From Sporosarcina ureae (lineage in GTDB: Bacteria; Bacillota; Bacilli; Bacillales_A; Planococcaceae), in the NCBI RefSeq assembly GCF_002082015.1, contig NZ_CP015109.1, positions 1 through 64,000 of the forward strand: a DNA stretch of 64,000 nucleotides, in the 5' to 3' direction. The translations under genes were made by a program, and so were the position numbers. Numbering within the stretch: the stretch's first letter is position 1; each line of letters starts with the position of its first letter. Under the pieces are notes generated by a model that was not told the DNA's origin, did no database searches, and saw only the letters and a list, made by a program, of their open reading frames with translations. Of the stretch, positions 9,038 to 17,866 are shown piece after piece.

Positions 9038-9808
9038 ATGACAAATTCCATTATTAACTTAGAGCATATTACGCATAAATTTAACCATTCCATTGCGCTT
9101 TCTGATGTCAGTTTAGAAGTGAAACAAGGAGAGTTTTGGGCATTAATCGGTCCAAACGGTTCGGGTAAATCTACATTATTAAAAATCATATTAGGATTGC
9201 TGAAACCATCACAAGGAACGATTGAACTGTTTGGCGGCCCTATAGATTCTTTTAACCAACAGCAACGAATCGGCTACGTCTCTCAAAAGTCCAACGCCTT
9301 TACAACGCAATTCCCAGCTACGGTATTAGAAGTCGTAAAAAGTGGTCTAACGAGTAAAAAGGGACTGTTCAAGCGATTCAATAAAGAGGATGAACAGCAA
9401 GCTATCGACGCACTGCATGTAGTGAAAATGGCGGACCGTAAAGACGAAAGTATAGGTGATCTGTCAGGAGGTCAGCAACAGCGTGTGTTTATTGCGAGAG
9501 CGCTCGTGAGCCAACCGGATTTACTAATTATGGATGAACCGACAGTCGGGATCGACAGACAGAATGTTGAATCCTTCTATTCTATGCTTAGCGAATTAAA
9601 TCGTGAGTACGGAATAGCGATTTTACTCGTAACACATGAAATCGACGTCGTGACAAAGCTTGCAACTCATATCGCGTGCTTGAACCGTTCTATCCACTTC
9701 CATGGAGTTCATGCAGATTATGAAAAAATGAGTGAGGCGGAATTATCCGGCTGGTACGGTCATCCTATTCGTCGGCTTCATCAAAAAGAAACGGAGCCGG
9801 TTAGATGA
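9038..9808 (+). CDS. znuC: zinc ABC transporter ATP-binding protein
   Basis: 256 aa. Cytoplasmic ATPase of a metal ABC importer. Walker A GPNGSGKST (about residue 39), Q-loop region YVSQKSNAF, signature LSGGQQQR, Walker B LLIMDEP and switch histidine VTHE are all present. The ATG at 9038 was preferred over 9032 because AAGGAAGGG is then 8 nt away rather than 2. The gene overlaps the permease by 4 bp and is preceded by a Zur-box palindrome, pointing to zinc. No substrate-binding lipoprotein is encoded in this operon, so that partner must be elsewhere. Equivalent to ZurA of Listeria. Confidence 0.88.
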   Translation: MTNSIINLEHITHKFNHSIALSDVSLEVKQGEFWALIGPNGSGKSTLLKIILGLLKPSQGTIELFGGPIDSFNQQQRIGYVSQKSNAFTTQFPATVLEVVKSGLTSKKGLFKRFNKEDEQQAIDALHVVKMADRKDESIGDLSGGQQQRVFIARALVSQPDLLIMDEPTVGIDRQNVESFYSMLSELNREYGIAILLVTHEIDVVTKLATHIACLNRSIHFHGVHADYEKMSEAELSGWYGHPIRRLHQKETEPVR

Positions 9809-10635
9809 TTGAAGCTATTTTCACTTATGAGTTCTTACAGAATGCTGTATTATCAGGGCTGATCATCGGCTTAATCGCACCGATGCTCGGATTGTTTATC
9901 GTTGTGCGTCGTATGTCGATGATTTCAGACGCGCTCAGTCACGTGGCGCTTGCAGGGATTGCAGGTAGTCTCTATTTAAGTCAGCAAGTATTGTTTTTTG
10001 CCGCGCTGAATCCAGTGTATTTAGGAATGGGTGCAGCGGTAGTCGGGTCTTTATTGATTGAGCGATTACGCAGGGTGTATAAAAGCTTTGAAGAACTAGC
10101 AATTCCAATTATTTTATCTGCCGGAATTGGCTTTGGTGCAATATTCATATCTCTTGCTAAAGGATTTGGTACAGACTTAGTTGGTTACTTATTTGGCTCA
10201 GTGTCTGCTGTGAGCCGGCAAGATTTATACATTGTCATTTTAATCGCTATTATAGTGATTGCATTTATATATTTCTTATATAAAGAGTTATTTTCTTTGG
10301 CATTTGATCCTGAGTATGCGAGAGTCTCGGGGATAAATGAGCGCATCATTCAAGCGGCATTTATGATAATCACAGCGCTAGTCATTGGTGCATCCATGCG
10401 AATTGTTGGAATTTTGCTTGTATCTTCGTTGATGACATTGCCAGTGGCAGCTGCTATTCAAGTGGCTAAAAGTTATAAGGGTGCACTAGTATACTCAATC
10501 ATCTTCGGAGAAATCGCCGTAGTCATCGGACTGATTTCTGCATATTACTTAGATATTGCGCCTGGTGGGACGATTGTAGTTACGTCGGTGTTCATTTTAC
10601 TGTTAGTACTTTTCGGGAAAAAAGTACGGTCATGA
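9805..10635 (+). CDS. znuB: zinc ABC transporter permease
   Basis: 276 aa, about eight membrane segments. Member of the ABC-3 (MntB/ZnuB) permease family. It has the conserved N-terminal stretch GLIAPMLGLFIVVRRMSMISDALSHVALAG, the cytoplasmic coupling region DPEYARVSG (about residue 168), and the RIVGILLVSSLMTLPVAAA helix. It starts 4 bp inside the ATPase gene (ATGA) and is followed 25 bp later by the zur regulator, giving a three-gene operon like Listeria zurA-zurM-zurR. Confidence 0.9.
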   Translation: MIEAIFTYEFLQNAVLSGLIIGLIAPMLGLFIVVRRMSMISDALSHVALAGIAGSLYLSQQVLFFAALNPVYLGMGAAVVGSLLIERLRRVYKSFEELAIPIILSAGIGFGAIFISLAKGFGTDLVGYLFGSVSAVSRQDLYIVILIAIIVIAFIYFLYKELFSLAFDPEYARVSGINERIIQAAFMIITALVIGASMRIVGILLVSSLMTLPVAAAIQVAKSYKGALVYSIIFGEIAVVIGLISAYYLDIAPGGTIVVTSVFILLLVLFGKKVRS

Positions 10636-10660
10636 GAAGCAGGAAAGGTGGCGTTACAGT

Positions 10661-11077
10661 ATGTCGATAGATGAAGCATGGGACATTCTATTGAAATATG
10701 ATTATAAACGGACAAAAAATCGGGAAATATTATTGCGCTTTTTTGATGAAATGGATCGCTATGTGACAGCTATGGAAGTTCGCGTGGCAGTGGAGCAGGA
10801 TAATCCGGGCATTAGCTTTGATACGATCTACCGGAATCTAGCTATGTTCTCGAAGCTTGGCATTTTAGATGAAACAGAGTTGAACGGCGAGCGACTTTTT
10901 CGCATGCAATGCGCAACGGATCATCATCACCATCATTTCATTTGTATGGCGTGTGGTAGCACGAAATCCATTCCGATTTGCCCAATGGATAGTGTAACAG
11001 TCAATTTGTCGGATTATGAAATTGAAGGGCATAAGTTTGAGATTTATGGCAGATGTCCGAAGTGTAAAGTAGGGTAG
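10661..11077 (+). CDS. zur: zinc uptake regulator Zur (Fur family)
   Basis: 138 aa. Zinc-sensing repressor. An N-terminal winged helix (about residues 15-80, with FDTIYRNLAMFSKLGIL as recognition region) is followed by a dimerisation/metal domain. The metal-site segment has five consecutive histidines (DHHHHHF), and the structural zinc site is formed by CMAC and CPKC near the C-terminus. Being last in an operon with a zinc importer, behind a Zur-box, favours Zur over Fur or PerR. Autoregulation through the 9002-9016 box is likely. Confidence 0.9.
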   Translation: MSIDEAWDILLKYDYKRTKNREILLRFFDEMDRYVTAMEVRVAVEQDNPGISFDTIYRNLAMFSKLGILDETELNGERLFRMQCATDHHHHHFICMACGSTKSIPICPMDSVTVNLSDYEIEGHKFEIYGRCPKCKVG

Positions 11078-11087
11078 TTTGAATGAT

Positions 11088-11128
11088 AAAGGCGGTACAT
11101 CATGTAGTTCATGATGTGCCGCCTTTTT
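11088..11128. terminator. terminator after zur
   Basis: The long stem AAAGGCGGTACATCATG / CATGATGTGCCGCCTTT with a short loop and a T run lies between the convergent zur and TauE/SafE genes. Confidence 0.85.
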
Positions 11129-11141
11129 TATTGAATAGTAT

Positions 11142-11891
11142 TCAAATGGAAGTAAGTAATAATATGGCTCCAAGCAGTGTAAGGAGGAGAAATACATAGC
11201 GAATAAATTTTTCATTTGGAATACGACGCTGTATAAAGATACCGAGCCATACTGCGAGTAGTAGAGTTGGGAAAGTGTAGCCGTATAATAGAAAGACATC
11301 TTTTGACCAAAGTCCTCCTAAAGCCTGTCCGGCAACTATCAATGCACCTGTAATAAGAAAATGGGCTTGCAAAGTACCGCGAAATCGCTGAGGCTCCCAT
11401 CGTCTTACTGTACCATACACTACTACTGGCACACCGTGAGTATTATAAGCACTTCCGAGAACGCCCGATATAAATCCAACTGGTAATGACCAGAACTTCG
11501 CCTTCAGTCTTTCTGTAGTAAGTGTATTATGTACTAAACTCTTGCCGAATGAATACGTACCATAGAGAATTAAAAAGATCCCGAGTGCAATGGTGATTAG
11601 CGTATCGGGCAGTTCGACGACTAATACAATACCTACAGGGATACCAACTAAAGCACCTATAACTAAGCGGAGTAAAGCTTGACGATCCACATGACGCCAT
11701 TCTGATGCTACTGTAAATAACGCCACCGTGAGTCCAACCAAACCTATTAACGCGATAGATGTATGTAAATCTACTGATAACAATGCAAGTAATGGCATAC
11801 TGACAACTGCTTCACCAAAACCGAATGTGACACGCGACAAAGCACCAATAAATACAGCAAGTATTACTAATACAATAAGATTGACAGACAT
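11142..11891 (-). CDS. TauE/SafE (TSUP) family sulfite exporter-like membrane protein
   Basis: 249 aa with seven to eight membrane segments. The N-terminal repeat has the family pattern GALSRVTFGFGEAVVSMPLLALL. The second repeat carries GFISGVLGSAYNTHGVPVVVYG, the typical Gly-rich half-helix pair. TSUP proteins move small anions such as sulfite, sulfoacetate or sulfur compounds, or organic acids; the substrate here cannot be told. Start chosen at the ATG at 11891, with CGGGG about 9 nt upstream; a TTG two codons earlier is possible. It stands alone between two terminators. Confidence 0.85.
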   Translation of the reverse strand: MSVNLIVLVILAVFIGALSRVTFGFGEAVVSMPLLALLSVDLHTSIALIGLVGLTVALFTVASEWRHVDRQALLRLVIGALVGIPVGIVLVVELPDTLITIALGIFLILYGTYSFGKSLVHNTLTTERLKAKFWSLPVGFISGVLGSAYNTHGVPVVVYGTVRRWEPQRFRGTLQAHFLITGALIVAGQALGGLWSKDVFLLYGYTFPTLLLAVWLGIFIQRRIPNEKFIRYVFLLLTLLGAILLLTSI

Positions 11892-11992
11892 AAACAAAAC
11901 CCCGATATCTATTATTTTACATAATAATTATTTACTACATATTACTATATAGAAATAATTCAAAGTAAGATGAAGATATACAAGAATACTAT

Positions 11993-12023
11993 GAAAAAAA
12001 GAGCACCGCAATATGCGATGCTC
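11993..12023 (-). terminator. terminator of the nucleotidase/ispG transcript
   Basis: Read on the minus strand, an imperfect stem of GAGCATCGC with GCGGTGCTC is followed by a run of seven Ts, just after the nucleotidase stop. Confidence 0.75.
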
Positions 12024-12029
12024 CATCAA

Positions 12030-12620
12030 TTATTTACTTTTCATTATTTCCGTTGCATGAAACAACTGTCTAACGTACTGATCAGCTTGTTTCCAATTGG
12101 CTACTCGTATGACGCCTTCCGGAATCGGATCCTGATTATAAGGGGTATCAAACAAGAATACGGGAATATCCAGCTCTTCGTGAATGCCTACCGCATTGTC
12201 ATGCTTGTCTTCGAAAAATGCATCCACGTTGAATTGCTTGGCCGCCTCAATTTTATGGTGCGTGCCAATCAACTCCACGTGATCATACGGAATTTCCTGC
12301 TCAACGAACCAGTTGGTCGTACATTCCAAGACGTTGTTACCGCGTGCTGAAATATAGAATAACTCATACTGCTTTTTCCAGTTCGTTAGTACTTCTTTTG
12401 CGAACTGTTGGGCAGGGGATGTCTGATAGATTAGTTCTTCCGTTTCCTTATACCATTGTCCAAACTGTTCAGGATCCACATCAAACGCTTTCGTCAAATC
12501 ATACTCCTTAATGTCATCGAGTGTAAGATTAGAACCAAAGCGTTTATTGATATGAGGAAGAAGTGCTGTAGGGCAGGTTACGGTGCCGTCAATGTCGATC
12601 CCGAAACGAATGTCCCTCAT
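12030..12620 (-). CDS. HAD-family 5'(3')-deoxyribonucleotidase-like protein (YqfW)
   Basis: 196 aa. The N-terminal haloacid dehalogenase motif I is [10 protein letters not shown] (nucleophile Asp and acid/base Asp). Motif II is in LFYISARGN and motif IV around [11 protein letters not shown]. These match the cytosolic 5'(3')-nucleotidase branch of HAD phosphatases, which dephosphorylates nucleoside monophosphates; substrate preference here is inferred. It overlaps ispG by 4 bp and is therefore translated from the same transcript, as the neighbours yqfW and yqfY suggest in B. subtilis. Confidence 0.85.
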   Translation of the reverse strand: MRDIRFGIDIDGTVTCPTALLPHINKRFGSNLTLDDIKEYDLTKAFDVDPEQFGQWYKETEELIYQTSPAQQFAKEVLTNWKKQYELFYISARGNNVLECTTNWFVEQEIPYDHVELIGTHHKIEAAKQFNVDAFFEDKHDNAVGIHEELDIPVFLFDTPYNQDPIPEGVIRVANWKQADQYVRQLFHATEIMKSK

Positions 12621-13744
12621 TCAGAAACGCTACCTTGTGCCGCAAGTGCTTCTTCTTGTCTTTTCTTCTCGAAATATTCTTCAGCCAAAATATCAATTTC
12701 TTTTTTCAATTCTTCGACCATTGTCTCTTCAGGAACTTTTCGTACGGTTTTACCGTGCATGAATAGCAATCCTTCACCACGAGCGCCAGCAATACCGATA
12801 TCCGCTTCACGTGCTTCACCTGGGCCGTTTACTGCACAGCCGAGAACAGCTACTTTTAACGGAGCTTTAATGTTCGAGATATATTCTTCTACTTCATTGG
12901 CAATAGAAATAAGGTCGATTTCAATACGGCCGCATGTCGGACAAGAAATTAATGTTGCAGCGTTAGATGATAAGCCGAATACTTTCAGTAACTCTTTCGC
13001 TACTTTGATTTCTTGAATTGGGTCTGCACTTAACGATACGCGCAGCGTGTTACCGATACCTGCTGATAGAAGGGACCCAAGTCCTGCTGCACTCTTAATC
13101 GAGCCTGCGAATAACGTACCGGATTCTGTAATCCCTAAGTGCAGTGGATAATCGAATGCTGCAGCTGCAAGCTTATACGCTTCGATCGCCAAGTTCACGT
13201 CAGATGCTTTAAGCGATACGATAATATCATGGAAATCCAAGTCTTCAAGGATTTTGATATGATGCAATGCACTTTCAACCATACCTTCTGCAGTAGGGTA
13301 GCCATACTTCTCAAGAATTTTTCGCTCTAGTGAACCTGCGTTGACACCGATACGAATTGGAATGCCTTTTGCTTTTGCTGCGTTCACGACAGCTTCGACT
13401 TTTTCTTTACGGCCAATGTTACCTGGGTTGATGCGAATTTTATCTGCACCTTGTTCTATAGCAATCAATGCTAATTTATAGTCAAAATGAATATCCACTA
13501 CTAACGGGATATTGATCTGCTTTTTGATTTCACCAATCGAATACGCTGCACGCTCGTCGGGACATGCTACACGTACGATTTGGCAGCCAGCGTCCTCTAA
13601 ACGTTTAATCTCTGCAACTGTTGCTTCGACATCATGTGTTTTTGTCGTCGTCATGCTTTGCATAAACAGCTCATTGCTTCCCCCGATAGTTAAATTACCA
13701 ACTTTTACGGGACGGGTATTGGAACGATGAATCATTTCAGTCAT
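12617..13744 (-). CDS. ispG: 4-hydroxy-3-methylbut-2-en-1-yl diphosphate synthase IspG
   Basis: 375 aa. Sixth MEP-pathway step, converting MEcPP to HMBPP with a [4Fe-4S] cluster. A TIM barrel ([17 protein letters not shown] at the N-terminus, [17 protein letters not shown]) is followed by the cluster domain with [12 protein letters not shown] and CAVNGPGEA, which give the three cysteines and the ligand region. The start was set at the ATG at 13744, preceded by AAGGAGAG, not at an upstream in-frame codon. It is the upstream gene of a two-gene unit with the nucleotidase and functionally paired with ispH at 4.9 kb. Confidence 0.95.
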   Translation of the reverse strand: MTEMIHRSNTRPVKVGNLTIGGSNELFMQSMTTTKTHDVEATVAEIKRLEDAGCQIVRVACPDERAAYSIGEIKKQINIPLVVDIHFDYKLALIAIEQGADKIRINPGNIGRKEKVEAVVNAAKAKGIPIRIGVNAGSLERKILEKYGYPTAEGMVESALHHIKILEDLDFHDIIVSLKASDVNLAIEAYKLAAAAFDYPLHLGITESGTLFAGSIKSAAGLGSLLSAGIGNTLRVSLSADPIQEIKVAKELLKVFGLSSNAATLISCPTCGRIEIDLISIANEVEEYISNIKAPLKVAVLGCAVNGPGEAREADIGIAGARGEGLLFMHGKTVRKVPEETMVEELKKEIDILAEEYFEKKRQEEALAAQGSVSE

Positions 13745-13799
13745 TATGTCTCTCTCCTTCAAATGAGTAAATACCATCATATATAGATGGAATATAAAA

Positions 13800-14147
13800 T
13801 TATCTTTTTTCGTCTTCTTCGCAAACAGATTCTACCTGTTCACCAACTGGTAGCTTAATTCGTTCGCCAGCTACAAATTGTTGACGTTCGAGATGAGGGT
13901 TCATGGAATAAAATTGCTCCAACCTCTCAAGAAAGTTTTGTGTTGAATCTGGATATAATGCGAATAACGATTCTATTGTATCACCTTCAACCACTCGAAT
14001 GACAATTGAATGATTCGGCGTTTCTTCTGTACAGGACGATTCATCTTCAAAAAAGGCTGCAAGAGGGATTGTCCCTTCTGTTAAATCCATTCGAACAAAG
14101 TGAACAGTGCAAAATACAGCAAGTGCGATCAGTAAAATTCTCATCAT
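13800..14147 (-). CDS. small exported LysM-like protein (YqfZ-like)
   Basis: 115 aa. An N-terminal hydrophobic segment (residues about 2-16, [17 protein letters not shown]) acts as signal or anchor. The remainder resembles a single LysM-type peptidoglycan-binding module: [35 protein letters not shown]. The start is the first of two adjacent ATGs, with AGGAGGG 4-7 nt upstream. Position next to ispG parallels B. subtilis yqfZ. It probably sits in the wall on the outer face of the membrane; its role is unknown. Confidence 0.75.
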   Translation of the reverse strand: MMRILLIALAVFCTVHFVRMDLTEGTIPLAAFFEDESSCTEETPNHSIVIRVVEGDTIESLFALYPDSTQNFLERLEQFYSMNPHLERQQFVAGERIKLPVGEQVESVCEEDEKR

Positions 14148-14190
14148 GCATCCCTCCTGCACTACACTATGCAGACAAGAGGAAAACTAT

Positions 14191-14694
14191 TCATCTTGGT
14201 TGTTTCGGATAGTAGACTGCAGCTCTCCACACGTAGAGTAGATGAACTAGCGATGCGATCCACAAGCTATACGGTTGCATAGAAGGAACAAATTCAAATG
14301 CCATCGTCAGCAAGATGGGGAATGTTGCAGCAATCGCTGCCGTTCGCCACATAAAGCGGAATTCGCCTCGGCGATGCAATAGTTTCAATAGCAATACCCC
14401 TATGATAGCAAAAATACTGACGCGAATAAATAAATACGACGTAATAATGACCAATTGCAAGACAAATGCGATTGGATAGATCAAAAAGCCGATTGTTTTG
14501 CCGATTTCCGCTAATTCAGGTGATGACTGGAACAGTGTGTGATCGCCTATGACAAATTGCAGAAATGATACACCAGTGTAAAGAAAGATAAACACGAATA
14601 TGTATTGAATGACTTTACCGATCGATAACAAGCGGAATGCCGCAAGTTTTTTCGGTTCATGTAAAGAAGCTTTGAAAAGTTGATGGAATTTCAC
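14191..14694 (-). CDS. DUF1189 family membrane protein (YqgB-like)
   Basis: 167 aa with about four membrane helices. The conserved N-terminus KASLHEPKKLAAFRLLSIGKVIQY is typical of DUF1189 proteins, which in Bacillales lie beside ispG or sodA as yqgB. Helices fall around residues 28-48, 68-84, 85-105 and 115-135. Function unknown. It is transcribed in the same direction as the LysM-like gene and divergent from the Na/Pi symporter. Confidence 0.8.
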   Translation of the reverse strand: MKFHQLFKASLHEPKKLAAFRLLSIGKVIQYIFVFIFLYTGVSFLQFVIGDHTLFQSSPELAEIGKTIGFLIYPIAFVLQLVIITSYLFIRVSIFAIIGVLLLKLLHRRGEFRFMWRTAAIAATFPILLTMAFEFVPSMQPYSLWIASLVHLLYVWRAAVYYPKQPR

Positions 14695-14936
14695 TAAGCC
14701 GGCCTCCCTTTCTACATATAGTCTACCATTTTTTTAAAACATACTGCTTTGCAGAAATTTCGACATTCTTATGACATTTCATTGCTGCATTGTTAAGGTG
14801 ATGTAAAGATTGCAGTAGGACACTTTACAATTGACGTATACAACTCTCATAATAGGTTGAAACTTCACGCCAAGAACAACAGGTGAAGGGTAGTTAGAAA
14901 CCATACATAAAACGTTTGATGGAGGTTGACAATTAA

Positions 14937-16568
14937 ATGGAAGTTAACTGGCAAGAATTGGTGTTCCAATTTCTTGGAGGCTTAGGAATTTTCCTATTCG
15001 CAATTAAGTACATGGGAGATGGATTGCAAAAGGCTGCAGGGGACAGACTTCGTGCAATCTTAGACCGTTTTACAACCAATCCATTTATGGGGATTCTTGT
15101 CGGTATTATAGTAACAGTGTTAATCCAGTCTAGTTCAGGAACAACTGTTATTACTGTCGGTCTGGTAAGTGCTGGATTCATGACACTCCGTCAGGCGATC
15201 GGCGTTATCATGGGCGCCAATATCGGTACGACTGTGACGGCGTTTATTATTGGTCTAGACGTCGGTGCATATGCATTACCGATCATGGCATTCGGTGCCT
15301 TCTTAATTTTCTTCGTCCGTAAAGCTAAAATCAAGAACCTAGGTGAAGTCATCTTTGGTTTCGGAGGATTGTTCTTAGGACTTGAATTAATGAGTGACGG
15401 AATGAAGCCATTACGTTCATTAGAAGTATTTACTGATTTCACACTCGCAATGAGTGAACATTCATTGCTGGGCGTCGTAGCAGGAACAATCTTCACGCTT
15501 ATCGTTCAAAGCTCCAGTGCAACTGTCGGCATATTACAAGGTCTCTTCGCTGAAGACTTAGTTACAATGCAGGCTGCATTGCCGATTTTATTTGGTGATA
15601 ACATCGGAACAACCATTACTGCAGTACTTGCGGCACTAGGTGCATCCGTTGCGGCAAGACGAGCGGCAGCTGTACACGTGCTATTCAATATTATCGGTGC
15701 CATCATCTTTATGCTCTTACTCATACCATTTACAGCGTATGTCGAATGGATGGCAAGTGTATTGAATCTCGAAAGCAAGATGCAAATCGCATTTGCGCAC
15801 GGTTCGTTTAACATTGCCAATACCGTCTTGCAATTTCCGTTCATCGGTGCTTGGGCATATTTAGTCACGAAGATGATACCGGGCGAGGATGTAACCATTG
15901 AGTATAAACCGAAACATCTCGACCGTCGCTTCATCACACAATCACCAGCTGTCGCAATAGGACAAGCTAAAGAAGAAATTGTTCGGATGGGTGATTTCAG
16001 TGTCCGAGGTCTTCAAGAATCGTTCGAGTATTTGAAGACAGGTCAGAAGAAATATGCAGAAACAGCGTATCAAATTGAAGATGCCATCAACAATCTCGAC
16101 CGTAAAATTACAGATTACCTAGTAGAAGTATCCGTGGTAATCGTTTCGCCAGCTGAATCTGGACGTCACGTCTTATTGATGGATACGGTCCGAGATATCG
16201 AGCGAATTGGTGACCATTTCGAAAACATCATCGAGCTAATCGATTTACGTGAAACTAATAAATTGAAACTAACAGATGATGCAATGGACGATCTATCAGA
16301 AATGTTCACATTGACAATCGAAACAGTTCAAAAAGCGATTGAATCATTAGATTCAGACGATACGGATCTAGCACGTGTCGTTTCAGAGAAAGAAGATTTA
16401 ATTGATAACATGGAACGTCGATTCCGTAAAAATCATATCGTCCGTTTAAATGAAGGACATTGTAGTGCGCAAGCTGGCATGGTATTCGTCGATATCGTTT
16501 CGAACCTTGAGCGAATTGGTGACCATGCAGTAAATATTGCGGAAGCAATTTTAGGCAAGCACGCATAA
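14937..16568 (+). CDS. Na+/phosphate cotransporter with PhoU-like C-terminal domain
   Basis: 543 aa. The membrane part (residues 1 to about 310) holds the two inverted QSSS repeats of the NptA/PNaS family: IQSSSGTTVITVG and VQSSSATVGILQG, each followed by GANIGTTVTA or GDNIGTTITA. A cytoplasmic C-terminal region (about 340-540) has two PhoU-type helical repeats, each with ERIGDH. The family imports inorganic phosphate with sodium; the PhoU part is thought to regulate it. Ribosome binding site GGAGG lies 10 nt before the ATG. Confidence 0.92.
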   Translation: MEVNWQELVFQFLGGLGIFLFAIKYMGDGLQKAAGDRLRAILDRFTTNPFMGILVGIIVTVLIQSSSGTTVITVGLVSAGFMTLRQAIGVIMGANIGTTVTAFIIGLDVGAYALPIMAFGAFLIFFVRKAKIKNLGEVIFGFGGLFLGLELMSDGMKPLRSLEVFTDFTLAMSEHSLLGVVAGTIFTLIVQSSSATVGILQGLFAEDLVTMQAALPILFGDNIGTTITAVLAALGASVAARRAAAVHVLFNIIGAIIFMLLLIPFTAYVEWMASVLNLESKMQIAFAHGSFNIANTVLQFPFIGAWAYLVTKMIPGEDVTIEYKPKHLDRRFITQSPAVAIGQAKEEIVRMGDFSVRGLQESFEYLKTGQKKYAETAYQIEDAINNLDRKITDYLVEVSVVIVSPAESGRHVLLMDTVRDIERIGDHFENIIELIDLRETNKLKLTDDAMDDLSEMFTLTIETVQKAIESLDSDDTDLARVVSEKEDLIDNMERRFRKNHIVRLNEGHCSAQAGMVFVDIVSNLERIGDHAVNIAEAILGKHA

Positions 16569-16588
16569 TGAAATAAGGAGTGACAGCT

Positions 16589-17071
16589 ATGTTATGGATC
16601 GGTTGGACATTGGCCATTATCATGTTCGCGATCGCGTTTGTCGGATTGATCTACCCTGTCATTCCATCTGTTATTTTTATCTTGGCGGGTTTCCTGCTTT
16701 ATGGCGCGTTCGTTTCATTTGAAGAGTTAACGTGGTTATTTTGGGCGATTCAAATATTATTCGTTTTATTGTTGTTCGGAGCGGATACATTCGCCAATCT
16801 TGTCGGGGTTAAACGCTTTGGTGGAAGTAAAGCGGGAATGTGGGGAAGTACGATTGGATTGTTAATCGGACCGTTCGTCATACCGGTCATTGGTATTCTA
16901 GCAGGGCCTTTTCTTGGTGCGATCATCGCAGAGATGATTTTTGCTCGGACAAGTATTAAACAGGCTTTTCGCACAGGAGTCGGTTCTGTTGTTGGTTTTC
17001 TGACGTCAGTTGTTGTAAAAGGTATCCTTATGGTGGTCATGATTGTCATTTTTCTATTTTTTCTCCGTTAA
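16589..17071 (+). CDS. DUF456 family membrane protein (YqgC)
   Basis: 160 aa, four to five membrane helices with many Gly residues. The duplicated pattern LIYPVIPSVIFILAG and IGPFVIPVIGILAGPFLGA is characteristic of DUF456. The ATG at 16589 has AAGGAG 9 nt upstream; an in-frame GTG at 16580 overlaps that site. It lies 20 bp after the phosphate transporter gene and just before sodA, like yqgC in B. subtilis. Function unknown; glycine-zipper-like helices are typical of the family. Confidence 0.82.
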   Translation: MLWIGWTLAIIMFAIAFVGLIYPVIPSVIFILAGFLLYGAFVSFEELTWLFWAIQILFVLLLFGADTFANLVGVKRFGGSKAGMWGSTIGLLIGPFVIPVIGILAGPFLGAIIAEMIFARTSIKQAFRTGVGSVVGFLTSVVVKGILMVVMIVIFLFFLR

Positions 17072-17158
17072 CAGTCCATTTTCTTTGAATGCTGACACAT
17101 ATTTTGATAATGTGAAGTAGTAGGGCAAAACAGAGATAATTTAGAGGAGGAATGGAAA

Positions 17159-17767
17159 TTGGCTTATACTTTACCAGAACTACCATACGCATATGATGCG
17201 TTGGAGCCACACATCGACAAAGAAACGATGAACATCCATCACACGAAACACCACAACACGTACGTAACTAACGTGAACAATGCACTAGAAGGTCATGAAG
17301 AACTTCTGAACATGCCTGTTGACGAGTTAGTTGCAAACTTGGACAAAGTTCCAGAAGACAAGCGTACAGCAGTTCGCAATAACGGTGGTGGGCACTCTAA
17401 CCACTCATTATTCTGGACAATCCTTTCACCAAACGGTGGCGGCAATCCAACTGGGGAAGTTGCAGAAGCAATCGACAAGAAGTTCGGTAGCTTTGACGCT
17501 TTCAAAGAAGAGTTTGCTAAAGCTGCAACAACTCGCTTCGGTTCAGGCTGGGCTTGGCTTGTTGTAAACAACGGTGAACTTGAAGTAACATCAACTCCTA
17601 ACCAAGACTCACCTTATATGGATGGTAAAACACCATTGCTAGGGTTGGACGTTTGGGAGCATGCTTACTACTTAAACTACCAAAACCGTCGTCCAGACTA
17701 CATTTCAGCATTCTGGAACGTAGTAAACTGGGATGAAGTAGAAAAGCGTTACCAAGACAATAAATAA
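17159..17767 (+). CDS. sodA: superoxide dismutase (Mn/Fe)
   Basis: 202 aa. Converts superoxide to hydrogen peroxide and oxygen in the cytoplasm. Metal ligands are visible: His in MNIHHTKHH (about 27), His in NHSLFW (about 82), and Asp and His in [15 protein letters not shown]. The Gly/Gln pattern favours manganese but does not prove it. The gene uses a TTG start, since no in-frame ATG exists near the strong AGAGGAGG site 8 nt upstream and the family begins with [20 protein letters not shown] terminator follows directly. Confidence 0.96.
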   Translation: MAYTLPELPYAYDALEPHIDKETMNIHHTKHHNTYVTNVNNALEGHEELLNMPVDELVANLDKVPEDKRTAVRNNGGGHSNHSLFWTILSPNGGGNPTGEVAEAIDKKFGSFDAFKEEFAKAATTRFGSGWAWLVVNNGELEVTSTPNQDSPYMDGKTPLLGLDVWEHAYYLNYQNRRPDYISAFWNVVNWDEVEKRYQDNK

Positions 17768-17777
17768 TTGAAACCTG

Positions 17778-17813
17778 ACACACATCTAGTTCGTCTAGAT
17801 GTGTGTTCTTTAT
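17778..17813 (+). terminator. terminator of sodA
   Basis: The perfect stem CACACATCTAG / CTAGATGTGTG with a 5-nt loop is followed by a T-rich tract. Confidence 0.75.
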
Positions 17814-17821
17814 TATTTTCA

Positions 17822-17830
17822 TGCTATAAT
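17822..17830 (+). promoter_or_regulatory. extended -10 promoter of the PBP gene
   Basis: TGC-TATAAT is a perfect extended -10, about 37 nt before the TTG start of the penicillin-binding protein gene. Confidence 0.45.
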
Positions 17831-17866
17831 TCTTATACATAAACCTTCTAAGAAAGGAGATTCCTG